Counted from the stretch's first letter, positions 1 through 11,359 are shown. The stretch: 64,000 nucleotides of DNA from Pyropia haitanensis (GCA_008729055.1 SDUX01000006.1:1063501-1127500); one strand, 5' to 3'. The notes: generated from the letters alone by a model not told the origin. Translations and numbers: made by a program.

Positions 1-1280
1 CGCCCTCAATACACCCGCCTGTGACTCTCGCACTCACCCGCCGTCGCCCGTGCACGACGTTGTCGACACTGCGCGTGCCGACGTCTGCACGCGATGGCGC
101 CGGCGCGTTCCTGGCGTCTCTGTCCCTCTACCTCTGTTTGTGTCATGGCTGAATGAGTGAGCCGCTCTGTCTTGTCCACCTGGCCGTGTTTGCAGCAGAC
201 TTGGGGAGCGCGTCTGCTGCGCCCTCGTCAGTGTCAAACTGTCCCTCTCCGTCGGTGTCCTCCGTCGGTAGCAAGAGCTTTCCCGTGGCTGTGGCGGGCG
301 GCGGCGGCGTGGCGGCCCGCCACAGCGTGGGCACTGCACCCGCCGGCCGGGGCGGCGGCGGCGTGGCCGCCGCCCCACCCACCGCCGCCGCCGCCGCACT
401 CGCCGCACCCGCCGCCGCCGCCGCCGCCACCGCCGCACCCGCCGCCGCCGCACCCGCCGCCGCTACCACCGCCCCTACCGCACCCGCCGCACCCGCCACC
501 ACCTCGACCGCACCACCCACCGGCGGCGCAGCCGGCTCCGCCACAGCCGGGCAGCCCCATCCGACCAGGGGAAAAGCAACGCCACAGAACAAAGAAAGCC
601 ACCCCACGCAGGGTGCGGAGGGGGGAGGAGCCAGGCACACCCGGCGATCGCGGCGGCCGCGGCCACCGACCGCCCACCAGCGGAGGGAGTGCACCGAGGG
701 GCGAACAGGGAGCATAGGGAGCGAGAAAGGGGGAAGAGGGGGTGGGGGACAAGGCGGGCACAACAGAGTCAGGAGGGGCTGCCGCTCGCGTGGGCAGCGG
801 CGGGGGGGAGGAGGTGAGGGGTGCAGGGACTCATCTGAGGGAAGGGGACGCGGGCGCGCCTCGGCCGGGACGCACCGCCACTGCGTGGCGCGGCGGCCGT
901 TCCGGTGGGAGTGGGTAGCGCACCAATCCAGACACACGCTCGCAGCCAAAACTATTTCTAAACTTTCGCAATGTGCGTCCAGACAGGTATCGAGGTTGTC
1001 ATTGTTCGAGCACGGTGCGAAAGTACTGACTTGGCTTGACATTGTCTGCTTGACAAAGATTAATTACAGACTGGGTCTAGGGCTTTGCCGTCTGGCGGAT
1101 GGGGGGTCCCCCCTCTCCCGCGCGGCCCACTCACGGATCGGCGGTCGCGGTCCTCACGCCCCCCGACCCCCCCCCCTCTAGCAGCACGCCGTCAACCCAC
1201 CCCCCGCGCTGCGTAGAGTTGTCCCCTTTTCCTCGTTGCCCTATCCGTTTTTTCGACGCCGCCCGCCCGTCTTGCTCACC
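1..1280. other. Intergenic, low-complexity then AT-richer
   Basis: No supportable gene. Positions about 290-500 are a GCC/CGC trinucleotide tract that opens long Ala- or Pro-rich frames on both strands; none resembles a protein family. Positions 940-1080 are clearly less GC-rich and lie just upstream of the ATP synthase epsilon gene, so this part may hold its promoter. No clear TATA box was found. Confidence 0.6.
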
Positions 1281-1793
1281 ATGCCGCAGTACTGGCGCGC
1301 CGCGGGGGTCTCGTACCTCCGCTACTCCAACCTGTGCGCCGACGCGCTGCGGTCGGCGCTCAAGCCGGACGCGGCCAAGAAGGGGGCCGCCAAGACCCCG
1401 TTTAGCATGACAAAGTCCACATGGGAGGCTGGAAAGCCCGTTGCTCGCGGTATGTGCTGTCTTTCTTGGGCGAGGGGGGGGGGGGGGGTCGGAGTGTCTG
1501 AGGTCCGCCCGTTGAGAGGGGGTGGTGGTAGGGGGGCGTGAGGGCAGGGAGAGTCACGCGCGGAGAGGGGGGGGCGGGGGTGACGCGGCCCATTGTTCGA
1601 GGGGGTGGGCGGCGCGCCGTGATTCTGTGTCTCTTGGAGGGCGGTCGGGCGGGTGTGGCGGCACGTTGTGGACAGGGCGCTTACCTGGTTGCGGCTGCGG
1701 TTGTCATTTTTTGTCCTCGTGTTGTGCGCGTCTTTGGGTGGCGCAGTGCAACTGGAGCCGGCTGCGGTGGAGACTGCTGCAGTGGGCAAGTAG
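1281..1793 (+). CDS. ATP5F1E: Mitochondrial ATP synthase F1 subunit epsilon (one intron)
   Basis: This is the small central-stalk subunit of mitochondrial F1-ATPase, which helps fix the rotor in the matrix part of complex V. I read it as join(1281..1449, 1747..1793), 71 residues. The start MPQYWRAAGVSYLRYSN matches the family signature (YWR.AG.SY..YS), and the middle (KPD, FSMTKSTWEAGKPV) matches plant homologues. The intron has a GTATGT donor at 1450 and an AG acceptor at 1745-1746. It splits a Val codon in phase 1, and splicing yields a short tail ending in VGK and a TAG stop. Without splicing the frame runs into low-complexity sequence. Length is normal for the family (50-75). As usual for this subunit there is no obvious presequence. 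It converges on RPL4 downstream. Confidence 0.9.
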
Positions 1794-2688
1794 AGCGCGG
1801 TGGGCGCTGCCGGCCCTTGTGGCTGCGTACGCCGCTGGCGCGGCGCGTCGGGATACTCCTGGTTGCCATTGGTGTCTGTCCCTGTTGCCAAGGATCCCGT
1901 AGCGCTGGTGGTGAAGGCTGCTCGTGTGCGTGCGGCGTGTGTAGGTTTTGTGTTTTCCACCCGTTTGTTTGTTTGCGTGTGTGCGTGTGTGCGTGTGTGT
2001 GCGTGTGTGTGTGTCTGTGTGTGTATCATGCTTTGGGTATGATCATTTTGGGCGACCACAGTTGTTTATCACCGTTTTGTCCTGGGTTGCTGTGCGTCTG
2101 GCCTTGTCTTGCACCTCGTCCCAGTCCAAGACCATCGGCCGGGTGTGTTCATGCTCGCAGGCCAACCGAGGTCACAACAGATTGCCGCGCCGTCGGGCTC
2201 AACACTAGCACCCCCGCAGTTCCCAGGAAACACATCGCCGTCACAGTATGGTCGAGCACGGCGTGGAGGGGGGAGGACGTGGCCAGGATGGGCACTGGGG
2301 GGATGGGGGGGCCTTGGAAAGCCGCGTGATCACCTCTGTGCCGCTGTCGGCAATGTCCACTGGCACCAGCACTGCGTCTCACACGCATGGCGAGGGAGCG
2401 TCCAAGAGCTGTAGAACGCAAGTAACGACGCCGCGTTCCTCATGTGACAATCTGGTGCTTGGCGTGGCCGATCCCCGGATGACAGTACACTGATGACTGA
2501 CTGCCTGCCCCTCCCAGTGTCCTGCCGAGTGCATGGTACTGTTCATCACGGGGTCACCGACGCCCAGCGCGGGGCGATCCATTAAGGGAACACACAGAAA
2601 CGATACCACGGCGGCATACGCCATTCGTAAACATCTAGGTCCGCCCAGAGCACGCCCGCACCGTGCCCACTGTCAAACACCCACCCGT
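1794..2688. other. Convergent intergenic region
   Basis: Space between the stops of ATP synthase epsilon (+) and RPL4 (-). It holds a TG microsatellite and otherwise mixed sequence. Short frames here have no recognisable similarity. It should contain both 3' UTRs, but I see no clear polyadenylation signal. Confidence 0.6.
1975..2025. repeat. TG/CG dinucleotide microsatellite
   Basis: An imperfect run of about 25 TG units with interspersed CG and TC steps, in the 3' flank of the ATP synthase epsilon gene. It is outside any coding region. Confidence 0.9.
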
Positions 2689-3783
2689 CTAAGACTTCAT
2701 CTCCAAATAGAACTTCTTCCCAATCAACTTGGTCGCCTTGGAGCGATCGGCCTTGGGCTGCGGGCTCCTCCCCGTCGGCTTGATAACCTTCGCCGCCGGG
2801 TTGAGCTTCAGCATCACGGCCTTGTTCTTGAGGGGGTTCTTCTTGCGGGGTAGGGACTTTTGACTCTTGATCTTGGGCCGCACCACCGCCTGCACCTCGT
2901 CGCTGTTGATGAGGCGCACGATGTCACTGTTGGAGATCACCGACGTGGGCAGAGTATACCCAGACTTGAGCTGGGCGCTAGTCGTGGTAGTCCCGTACAG
3001 GGCATCCAACTTGGCCATCGCACCCTCCGTCCACACGCAGAAGCGGCCAACATGGCCACCCGGCGCCAGCTGCAGCAGGTTCAGCCGGTCCACGCAGCAC
3101 GTGTCCACACCCGACAGGTTGCGCACGGCCTTGACAAGCCCAGCGTCCTTCTCATAGATCACCAGCGGGCCCCGGCGCTGCACGTACCGACGGTTCCGCA
3201 TCTTACCTTTACCCGGACGGATCTTCTTGGACGCCTTCACCTTGTTCAGGTCCGCGTTCGCGCCCAGCTTCTTCAGCAGCTCCAAGGCCGCCGACGTCTT
3301 CGCCACGCTCTCCGCCTCGCCAGACACGACGAGCGGCACCTCGGGCACGTGGTCAATCTTGTGGCCACGCGCCATGACCAGAGCCGGCAGCGCCGACGCA
3401 GCGAGCGCCGACACCATAGCAAACCGACGCTGGTTCAACGTAATCTTGCGGTGCCACTTGCGCCAGATCTTGGTGGGTGCAAACATGCGCCCACCACGGC
3501 ACATGTTACCAAACGCACCCTGCCCCGACCGGTGGGTACCGCCACCGGGCACACGCGGGATACGCGACACGGCGCGGCCCGTGCCCCACGACTCGGCAGA
3601 CGTCTGCATGCCCGCCATCTTCGAGACCGCATACGGCTGACGCTTGTTCTTGGCCATCGAAGTGTGCACAGAGCGCACGATATCGGGCCGGATGGGGGCG
3701 GTGAACACGGCAGGCATGGGCAGGCTGCCCGACGCCTCGCCCGCGGTGGTGTGCACCGAGACGGTGGGCCTGGAGAGGGCCAT
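2689..3783 (-). CDS. RPL4: 60S ribosomal protein L4 (uL4)
   Basis: A cytosolic large-subunit ribosomal protein; its loop lines the peptide exit tunnel. It has 364 residues in one exon. Signatures include [75 protein letters not shown] and [11 protein letters not shown], all typical of eukaryotic uL4. The start was set at the Met of [10 protein letters not shown] because it aligns with the family N-terminus; a Met 15 codons upstream is in frame but adds unrelated residues. The protein ends soon after the conserved KKNPLKN and LKLNP segment with a short Lys-rich tail, so it lacks the long C-terminal extension of animal L4. It is transcribed away from the M50B-like gene. Confidence 0.97.
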   Translation of the reverse strand: MALSRPTVSVHTTAGEASGSLPMPAVFTAPIRPDIVRSVHTSMAKNKRQPYAVSKMAGMQTSAESWGTGRAVSRIPRVPGGGTHRSGQGAFGNMCRGGRMFAPTKIWRKWHRKITLNQRRFAMVSALAASALPALVMARGHKIDHVPEVPLVVSGEAESVAKTSAALELLKKLGANADLNKVKASKKIRPGKGKMRNRRYVQRRGPLVIYEKDAGLVKAVRNLSGVDTCCVDRLNLLQLAPGGHVGRFCVWTEGAMAKLDALYGTTTTSAQLKSGYTLPTSVISNSDIVRLINSDEVQAVVRPKIKSQKSLPRKKNPLKNKAVMLKLNPAAKVIKPTGRSPQPKADRSKATKLIGKKFYLEMKS

Positions 3784-4965
3784 CGCGACGGCAACAAGGG
3801 GGACCGTAACACGGGTGGCCGGCTGCACCCGGCTCGCGGCGCCTCACGGCAAAGAGGATGACCAGCGGCTGCGGATGACAGCCGCGTCTACGACGCAATA
3901 GTTCCGCGTCTTCCTCGCAGCCTACTCTCGGTCCACACGGCGTCGCGCCGGTCCGGTCCCGCAGGACCGACGGCGATCGTTCCACAACACGTGTCATCCA
4001 GTTACAATAGATCCCTTGTTAGGCGATCGAGCACAAAGGTTACGATCGATGCTGGAGACAAGACAGCTGTCAAACCTGAGTGTGAATATTTTACATCAAG
4101 TCGACTGAAAAGCTATCGTTCGCCACTTTCACTCGTTTCTTTAGTCCGGTCTGTCCGATACATGCAGGAAGAGGCCGTGCCCCTCCCCCACTGCCCTTCC
4201 GTACGTACGCCGGTTGGAACTCCCCGACTGTCACAACCGGCAGCCGGCACCGCAAGAGTGCCGGACTGCACAGGCCGTCGTGGCCTCCCCTCGGGGCAAT
4301 CCCCCGTCCCCACCCGCGCGGCACGTCACCTGTGCGAGCCGTCCGGCCGCGCCGGTAAACCTCCACCAGGGCACGCCAGCAGCACAGGCTGCTGCACCGT
4401 CAACGCAGCAGCGCTGGCGGTACGCCTGGCCTGGCCAACGCTCCACCCACTGAGCAGCCAACGGGCGCGCCGCGCCGCGCCAAGCCCGGGACATCAGCCG
4501 CCGCCATTCCGCCCCCCCTCCCCTCCGTCCACAACACGGGCAGCCGCCGATGCAGCTGCAGACGCTGAATAGTCACCACAAGGGGTGGAGTGCCCCGAGT
4601 GAGCTGGTGCAAATGCCGCCGCCTACGAGCGCCGCTGACCATCCCGGCAGAAGGTACCGCCAGCCAGCCATGGCGTCTTCTTGAAGTTCAAGAGCAGAGC
4701 CGCTACTGCTACTACCGCGACGCGACGCGCACCGCGCGCGCCCGGCGACGCACCAGTCTCGAGGATGCTCCTCGTCGCCTGCCCGCCCAGTTGCCGCTAC
4801 CTCGTCCAGGTACCGTTACCGAGCAACCCGGCGGCAGCTCGCCCCTCGCATGGTGCACGATTGACAGCACGCGCGGCACGTGAGCGGCTGCTGCCCCCAA
4901 GCCGGCCTTGACTCTCCTCCCAAACCACCTACCCAGCTGCCACTGGGCCCTCGCCCCCCATGCCA
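3784..4965. other. Intergenic region upstream of RPL4
   Basis: About 1.2 kb between the RPL4 start and the stop of the M50B-like gene, both on the minus strand. It should contain the RPL4 promoter. Positions 3990-4150 are less GC-rich than the surroundings. No motif, RNA gene or conserved frame could be supported. Confidence 0.5.
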
Positions 4966-5757
4966 CTAGTGGAACACGGCCACCGCGGCAACAGCGCTAC
5001 CCACCACCACAGCGACCGCGAGGAGCCCCCAGAGGAGCCCCCACCCACGGGCGGGCAGGCACGGGCAGGCCTTGGCAAACTGCACCGCGTCGCTCTCATT
5101 GACGCGCCGCAGCACTAGGTCATCGGCAATGTCACAGACCGAGTAGAGCCCGATGAGCACGCCCACAAAGAGAACGCCAAAGCCGACGAGCTCCAGCCGG
5201 CCGGTCATGCCGGCGGCCACCCAGCCCGCCACCAGCGCAGCGGCCATGACGATAGAGCCAACTAGCGTCAGGCAGCCGTCGGCCCAGTACGCCACCGCCG
5301 CGAGGGCCACCAGCAGGGCGCCGGCGCCAATCTGGCCGCCAACGGGATGGCGGCAAGCAAAGATTAGGGCGCCGCCCCAAGCGGTCGAGCCGAGATAGCC
5401 CGCTGGTAGAATGATGGCGCGGATGCCGCCTCTAGTGAGCGTGCAGCCACCCTGGTCGGCGTTGACAGTGATGGATACCACGTTCCCACAAGTCAGCAAT
5501 GCCGCCGTCGCGTGAGACAGCTCATGCAGCGCAATCGATACGAGCTTCAGCGGCAGCAGCAACAGGCGCACGCCGGGGGTAATCCAAAGGAAGATGACTA
5601 TGACCGAGTAGGCAGCGATGAGGCCCAGGTAGATGCGGTCATCAGACGACAGTGGCCACAGCGAGAAGTTCAGGTTGGCAACACGCGCACCGGCGGGCAT
5701 CTCGGGGGAACCGGGCAGCCAGGGGGCCACGGCGGGCCAGAGCGGGGCGGGCGCCAT
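4966..5757 (-). CDS. M50B-like membrane metallopeptidase family protein
   Basis: A 263-residue multi-pass membrane protein of the peptidase M50B-like family, distantly related to site-2 proteases. It has five to six hydrophobic segments. The zinc motif HELSH sits in the second segment, followed by an Asp/Gly-rich loop (ADQGGCT) and the family motif PAGYLGS.AWG. A late acidic motif (CDIADDLV) also fits the family. Membership is clear; protease activity is inferred from HExxH, and no substrate is known. Plant and bacterial homologues of similar size exist. No transit or signal peptide is obvious, so the membrane is unknown. It is divergent to the FBPase-like gene, with 646 bp between start codons. 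Confidence 0.85.
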   Translation of the reverse strand: MAPAPLWPAVAPWLPGSPEMPAGARVANLNFSLWPLSSDDRIYLGLIAAYSVIVIFLWITPGVRLLLLPLKLVSIALHELSHATAALLTCGNVVSITVNADQGGCTLTRGGIRAIILPAGYLGSTAWGGALIFACRHPVGGQIGAGALLVALAAVAYWADGCLTLVGSIVMAAALVAGWVAAGMTGRLELVGFGVLFVGVLIGLYSVCDIADDLVLRRVNESDAVQFAKACPCLPARGWGLLWGLLAVAVVVGSAVAAVAVFH

Positions 5758-6403
5758 GGCTGCCCCGCACGGACCGGTGCGCGTTCAAAGGAGACGAAAA
5801 GCAGAGGAAGGGGAAGCCTGAGAGCACGACAACGACGATGGTAGGGCCGAATGCTGTGGCCAAGAGACCAGCCGACCCCGCATGGAACAGCGACGGCAGG
5901 GCCGGGTGCTGTGGGTCAGTGACCAGCTGACTCCGCGCGGTCGACCAGAGCGATGGCAGAGGCCATCTCTTCACAGTTGTGACACGGCGAGAGGTGGTGT
6001 CGGGGCTGAGGGGTCTGAGTACTGTGGAGATGGCGGGAGAGCCCTCAGGCGACTGTCCGCGAGCCCAATACGTATCGGTGATGAGGTTTCGAGCTGACAT
6101 TCATTGCTGGTCTGCCCCAAAACCCAGACAGTCTGTGCAAAATGAATGTTTTTCAGTCAAATGTGCCTGTACGTTTGGATCGCCTGTGGCTTGTCTACTG
6201 ACAGAGCCGTCTCCACCACTCGTTTGACCTGCACCGTCCAGGTGCGGTCGCGAGCCGTGTGTCGGTGCCCGGGATTCGCCCCACAATTCTCATCCCCATC
6301 CCTTGCCCCAGGCATCGTCCTCACGGCGGCACCACCCACGCTTCCCAGTCTCGCCCGCGGGGCCAGTCGAGCGCTCCTGCAGACGTTGCCTTGTGCTGGC
6401 CAC
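5758..6403. promoter_or_regulatory. Divergent promoter region
   Basis: Shared 5' flank of the minus-strand M50B-like gene and the plus-strand FBPase-like gene. The part at 6100-6200 is AT-richer. No TATA consensus was identified; the call rests only on divergent gene orientation. Confidence 0.4.
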
Positions 6404-8176
6404 ATGTCGAAGCGGGCCAAGACAGACTTTGGCACCCCAGAGCTGCCGCCGCTCAAATTCGTCCCCGTCAAGCGGTACGTTTCCCGTTGCCTGGACCAGT
6501 CGGCGTGTCTCCCGGACGCAGGAGGTGGCCGCCGGGAGGCGACTGTGGCTTCATCGAATGAGCGGTGGCGTCCATGGGGCCTTCCTTGGGGGTGGGCGAC
6601 GCGTCCCAGCTCCTGTGGCACGACGCGGTTGTGTTTGGTGGGAGAAACCTTGTTCTGGACCGGGGGCTACTGCGGCGGCGACGACGTACGCGATCCTCCT
6701 GAGCGATCGCGACTGACTTCCAACACTCCCGAACCGTTCTTGTGATTTCCGCACCGACGGCACTCTCCTTGCTTCGGTGCTGCGCCTGTCCCTGGCGCGG
6801 CTGGCGGCGTCCTTGTGATGTCGGCCATGGCCGCTGGGTGTACGCACGATCCGTTCGCGCGTGCAGTACAGAGATCTGATTTTCCTCCCAGTGGCTGTGC
6901 CTGTGTAGCGTGTCCCCCCTCCACCATTGTCCCCCTATTCCTGCATCCACCTCGGCCCTACCATTCGACTTGGCTGGCCTGTCGACTGGACGTGTATTGG
7001 ACCTGACTTGCCTGTGCCGGCGTCTTTCCGATGGCGTCTGGCCGTAGAATCAAGCACCAGCCGGGCGACGGGGACGGTGGCGCCGGCTCGACACTGTTGC
7101 CGCCCAACATGGCCATGGCGGCCATGAGCGGCGCCAAGATCGCGACCCCCACGCCGCGGATGGAGCTGTCCTCGCCAGCGCCGCCGCTGGGCCTGCGGCT
7201 GACGTCGGACGTGTCCAAGGCGGCCATGGTCTTCCTCTCCCACGTGCGCCGCACGTTTGCGCGTGCGCCCGTGGATTACACGGGCGAGCTGGTGCGCCTG
7301 CTGGATGACATCTCCATTGTGACCCGCTCTGTGGCGTCGTATGTGGCCGAGTGCTCCGCGTCGGTGGCGTACGGCTCGGTGGGCGATGCGTCGACGCTGT
7401 CGTCGGACTTTTCGACCACCAAAATGTACAAATCGCTCACGCATGACGGGTACGCGTGCATCATCCTGTCGCGGGACCGCGAGATGCCGCTGACCTTTCC
7501 CGAGGACGCCCCCCACGGCATGTATGTGGTGTGCTTCTCGCCACTGGATTTTGACAAGCTCAACGTTGGCCAACAGCCGGTTTGTGGGACGTCGTGGAGC
7601 ATCTACAAGCGTCGCAGTGCCAACTCTCTGCCCGGCAGGTACATTGACATGCAGCAGAAGGCGTGCGACCAGGTGGCGGCTGGCTACTGTATCTACTCGT
7701 CGGCGACCACCCTCCACTATACGATGGGCCAGGGTGTCTACTCGTTTGTGATGCACCCCGTCGCACTGCAGTACTTCCTCCAGCCCGCGTCGCGGATTAT
7801 GCTGCCGGAGAGCGGGACCGCCATCTACACCCCCCGCTGCCTCATGCTGCATGGCGTGTCGGCGGTGGGTCAGTCGGTGGCCCGCGCGCTCAAAACCCTT
7901 CACGCCAGCGTTTTCCACACGGGCTGCCTCATTGGCGATGTGCACATGATGCTGCAGACGGGCGGCGTGGTGGTCGCGTCGGACGTGCACTTCCTGTGCG
8001 AGGCCGCGCCGCTGGCGCTCATGATTGAGCAGGCGGGGGGCGTTGCCACGGACGGCGAGGGCACCCGCATCCTGGACATGGAGGTCCTAGAGGACTTTAA
8101 CATGACCGTAACGTTTGTGGCGGGCTCGCGGCGAACTGCGTCTGCCATTGACCTCAAGCTGTCGGGCCAAGTCTAG
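6404..8176 (+). CDS. FBPase-family protein lacking catalytic residues (one intron)
   Basis: A homologue of fructose-1,6-bisphosphatase that is probably not an active phosphatase. I read join(6404..6474, 7048..8176), 399 residues: exon 1 (MSKRAKTDFG to VPVK) ends at a GTACGT donor in phase 2, and the AG at 7046-7047 restores an Arg codon in frame. A simpler start at ATG 7031 would give 381 residues. Family alignment is clear: YVVCFSPLD, GTSWSIYKRR, VAAGYCIYSSAT, GCLIGDVHMMLQTGG, and CEAAPLALMIEQAGG near the C-terminus. However, DPLDGSSN reads SPLDFDKL, SEED reads SRDR, the NEGY substrate segment is gone and the Arg-Tyr before GSMVADVH reads FH. Only the second DPLD Asp and the late metal-site Glu remain. 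A regulatory or scaffolding role is possible but unproven. Confidence 0.85.
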
Positions 8177-9440
8177 GCCGCTGAGCGGGTTGTACGGCCG
8201 CTGCTGCTTGTCGTACGGCCGCCACTCTCTTCCCTTCGCGTGCGTCTCTTCCGCGGCGTTCCTTAGTTTTATGCGAGTGCTTTGTATTATTCCCTTGGTA
8301 TGTCTGCGCAATGACCTACGGCCCTTTATTGCTGTCGTGCATGTTAACCCTTCTGTCGTGCAGCCTGTTGGTGCGGCTCCGACACTAGAGCGTCTCATCC
8401 CCAGGTCCACTGTCTATGCCGCCATCCTACCCGGTTTGTGCCCAGGCGGAACGTCCGCACGCGCTTTCCGTCGCATTCTGACGCTTGCCGGCAGTGTCTT
8501 GGCTGGCTCACTACAAGGACTACTGTAGACGGCGACGAGCCACCGATTGGGAGGAAGTGGGGAGCGAGTGAGAGCAACATGCCGCGGGGGGGAAGCGCAT
8601 CCACCGCCGCTGCCAAGGTAGCAAAGTGCGGCAGGGCAGGAGAGGGGGCGGAGGGAGGGCACCGATGTCGACCACTGTGCAGACGACCAGTGCCTGCCCA
8701 CGTGTCCTCCAAGTGATGAAGCTGACGCGGGTCCAGTGCGTCCATATCAGTTCTACCTCCTGTAGGCGGTGATCTCCGGTGATTGACGAGGCGCCTATCC
8801 GCCAAAGGTGGTCCGCGCGTGCAGAAGTTCTCTCGCCGCCGGGCAGCCTCTGCGTGCCCGCCTGTCATGGCCGCGGAAGGCAGTGCGCGCAGGGGGTCTT
8901 GCCTCGCACAGCGCGGCGCGCAACCGCCGCCGCTCTCTCGTTGCCGTGGTCGGGGCACCAGTATGGACGGGCACATTGTCCCCCCCCACAGGCTATGTAA
9001 CTGCGTTGGTAAGTGGGAACAGCACCTCAGGCGCACCACCCCGTCTCCGTCTCCCTACCCAGCTGTCTTGTGGCAGGCCCGCCGATAGACGCCCGCAGCT
9101 CCTTGTGTTTTACCCTTTGCCGCCCCCGCGAGCTGCATTTCCAAGGCGCCGTCTCATATGACGGGGCTGGCGGCCGGCGCGCGGCTGCTGGGCGGGCTCG
9201 CCGCAGCTGTCGTGCCCGCCGTCCGCGTCAGGCTGAGCGGACGCTGAGCGGGTAGCACCGTCACAAGTCTGTGCCCCGAATCGTGTGACCAAATACCAGC
9301 TGTGTCTCATATCCAAAGTGTCGACCCTTTCTTTGGTTTTTTTTTTTGCCGCGGTGTCACGTGAGCATCGCCCGCCCATCTCCACGTCGCTCTTCCCCCC
9401 AACGCTTCCTCCTCCCCAGGCCTTCGCGTCCTCCGCTTCA
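8177..9440. other. Intergenic region before the thioesterase gene
   Basis: No supportable gene. Positions 9320-9350 hold a poly-T run, and 9395-9419 is a pyrimidine-rich stretch ending in CAG. That stretch could be a splice acceptor for an upstream 5' UTR exon of the thioesterase gene, but no donor could be assigned. Confidence 0.5.
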
Positions 9441-10346
9441 ATGAGCACTATGACACCCCCCTTAGATGCGCTCGCCGGCGGCGACGGCGTCGTCATTCCG
9501 CCCTACCCCCCCCCGGTGCACCCCCCCGCCCCGCCCTCCGCCCCCGCCGTCCTCATCTTCCTTCACGGCCGCGGCGACACGGCCGCAGGCTGGGCGCCGG
9601 CGTTTCCCCTGGCCGGCTCCCCCCCACTGTCGGCCGTCGTGTTGCCCACCGCCCCGTCCACGGCCATAACGCACGAAGGCGGCGCGGTGATGCCCGCCTG
9701 GTTTGACGCCCGCCCGGGCGCGGCGCTGCCCGACGCGCCGGCCGCGGCGGCGTCTGGCCTAGCCGCGTCTGTGCGGCGGTTGTCGACCATGGTCGCGGCG
9801 ACGGTCGCGACGGGCGTACCCGCCGCCCGTATCGTCGTGGGCGGGTACAGCCAGGGCGCTGCGGTGGCGGCCGAGCTGCTCGCCGCTGGCGAGTGGCGCT
9901 TGGGGGGAGGGGTGCTGGTGGGGGGGTGGCTCCCGACGGGCGGGCCACACCGGCAGGAGCGTGCCGCTGCCGACGGTACAACTGCAACCGTGGCGACCGC
10001 GGCAGCGGCGGCGGCGGCGGGCGACGGCGGCCACGGTCGGGCGGGCGACAGCGGCCACGGTCGGGACGCCGAGGCGGCGGCATCGCCGCCAGCGGGCGGA
10101 TGGGACCCGCCTGGCGGCAGTGTCGACGAGCGGCCGCTGGCGGGCGTGCCCGTGCTGATGCTCCACGGCTCGGCCGACCCGGTGGTGCCCGCCGCCGCGG
10201 GAGCCGCCGCCGCGGCCGCCCTGTCCGCCGCCGGCGCGGACGTGTCGTTTGTGCTGTCGCCCGGTGGCAGGCACGGCGTGGGCGTGGGCCAGCTTCGGGC
10301 TATGGCCGCGTATTTAGTGACCGCCCTGCCGCCACGACGGGCTTGA
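9441..10346 (+). CDS. Acyl-protein thioesterase / carboxylesterase (LYPLA-like)
   Basis: A single-domain alpha/beta hydrolase of the phospholipase/carboxylesterase family. Relatives remove palmitoyl groups from cytosolic proteins or cleave small esters. With the start at 9441 it has 301 residues. The oxyanion segment FLHGRGDTAAGW is near residue 40, the nucleophile Ser137 is in GGYSQGA, Asp246 is in HGSADPVVP and His278 is in GGRHGVG, so the triad is complete. Residues about 170-230 form a Gly/Ala/His-rich insertion absent from typical 220-230 residue members. The frame extends upstream to 9285, but that part resembles UTR. No targeting peptide is evident. The substrate is not predictable. 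Confidence 0.85.
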   Translation: MSTMTPPLDALAGGDGVVIPPYPPPVHPPAPPSAPAVLIFLHGRGDTAAGWAPAFPLAGSPPLSAVVLPTAPSTAITHEGGAVMPAWFDARPGAALPDAPAAAASGLAASVRRLSTMVAATVATGVPAARIVVGGYSQGAAVAAELLAAGEWRLGGGVLVGGWLPTGGPHRQERAAADGTTATVATAAAAAAAGDGGHGRAGDSGHGRDAEAAASPPAGGWDPPGGSVDERPLAGVPVLMLHGSADPVVPAAAGAAAAAALSAAGADVSFVLSPGGRHGVGVGQLRAMAAYLVTALPPRRA

Positions 10347-11359
10347 CGCCAGACGACGGTGGTTCGCAGCGCGGTGGCCTGGTGCCCGCGCACACACTGA
10401 CGTGGGAGGGGCCGGTGGGGGTCATGGCGGCGGCGGTGGCGTCAGTGACGGCGGACAGCGTCACTCGCGGAATTGCCGTCGACGCCCCACTGGTGTTACC
10501 CTGCCAGCCCCCACGACGTCCTACCTGTGCAGACCGACAGGGTCGTTGACGGCAGTTTCCCGCCCTTGACCCCCACGCCTACACCGTCCACCAGCCCGCC
10601 TTTTCCCCTCCTCTCGTCCGTCCCCTTCCAACGCCTGTTGCCACAGGCATTCCTTCTCTGCTTGTGGCAAGCTCGACCTGTGGCCCCGCGCCAACCACCC
10701 TGTAGCTATGTACAGTCCACTAAAAGCAGCCCGTTGACGGCGCCCTTGACCGACCTGCCGCGCGGCGGTGAGGGTATGTCTCATCGGGGCGGGTCATTGG
10801 CCCACCTGCTGCAGTGGGGTGCCGCATTCAACCGATACGAGTGGGTGAGGGTAAGCGCTACACCGGGGATGCACCAATGTGTGGCAGAGAGCGGCCAGCT
10901 CCTGGCAGACGCGCGCGTGACCAGGCCGGTGTCCCGTTGCGCCCCCACCTCTATTCGACACGAACTGTCAACACGGTGGATATCCTGTCTTTTTGGCGTT
11001 TGGATGCTGTCGCAGCGATGTCTCTTTTCGGCTGGCTGGACGGTGGAAGGTGTGGGACGACGGCCGCCCTCTGCCCGTCTCGCCCACCAGCACTTGGGCT
11101 GCCACTGCGCCACCATCGTCCACTCCCCGCCGCCCGCCGCTCACCACTGGCTCCTCCGACCTCCGCACCCCCCCCCCCCCCCCCACACCCCCCCCTCACC
11201 CCCCCTCACCCCCCCCACACCCCCCCCACACCCCCCCCACACCCCCCCCACACCCCCCCCACACCCCCCCCACACCCCCCCCACACCCCCCCCACACCCC
11301 CCCCACACCCCCCCACACCCCCCCCACACCCCCCCCGCACCCCCTCACCGCCCATCACG
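10347..11359. other. Intergenic region with C-rich minisatellite
   Basis: No gene is supported before the AFG1-like ATPase. Part of this region may be its 5' UTR or an undetected N-terminal exon with a mitochondrial presequence. The last 190 bases are the C-rich tandem repeat listed separately. Confidence 0.4.
11165..11345. repeat. C-rich minisatellite (unit about ACACCCCCCC)
   Basis: Roughly fifteen or more near-identical 9-10 base units of CAC followed by six to eight C. The plus strand has essentially no G across this tract. It lies immediately upstream of the AFG1-like coding region and translates as a Pro/His/Thr repeat that is probably not coding. Confidence 0.9.

Noticed and set aside
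153..1181. 342-residue open frame at the left end, Ala/Pro/Gly-rich
   Set aside because: Generated by a GCC tract open in several frames on both strands; no family similarity and no sensible start context.
11141..11345. C-rich tandem repeat as a CRISPR array or telomere
   Set aside because: Units are contiguous without spacers and do not match a telomeric repeat; it is a minisatellite.
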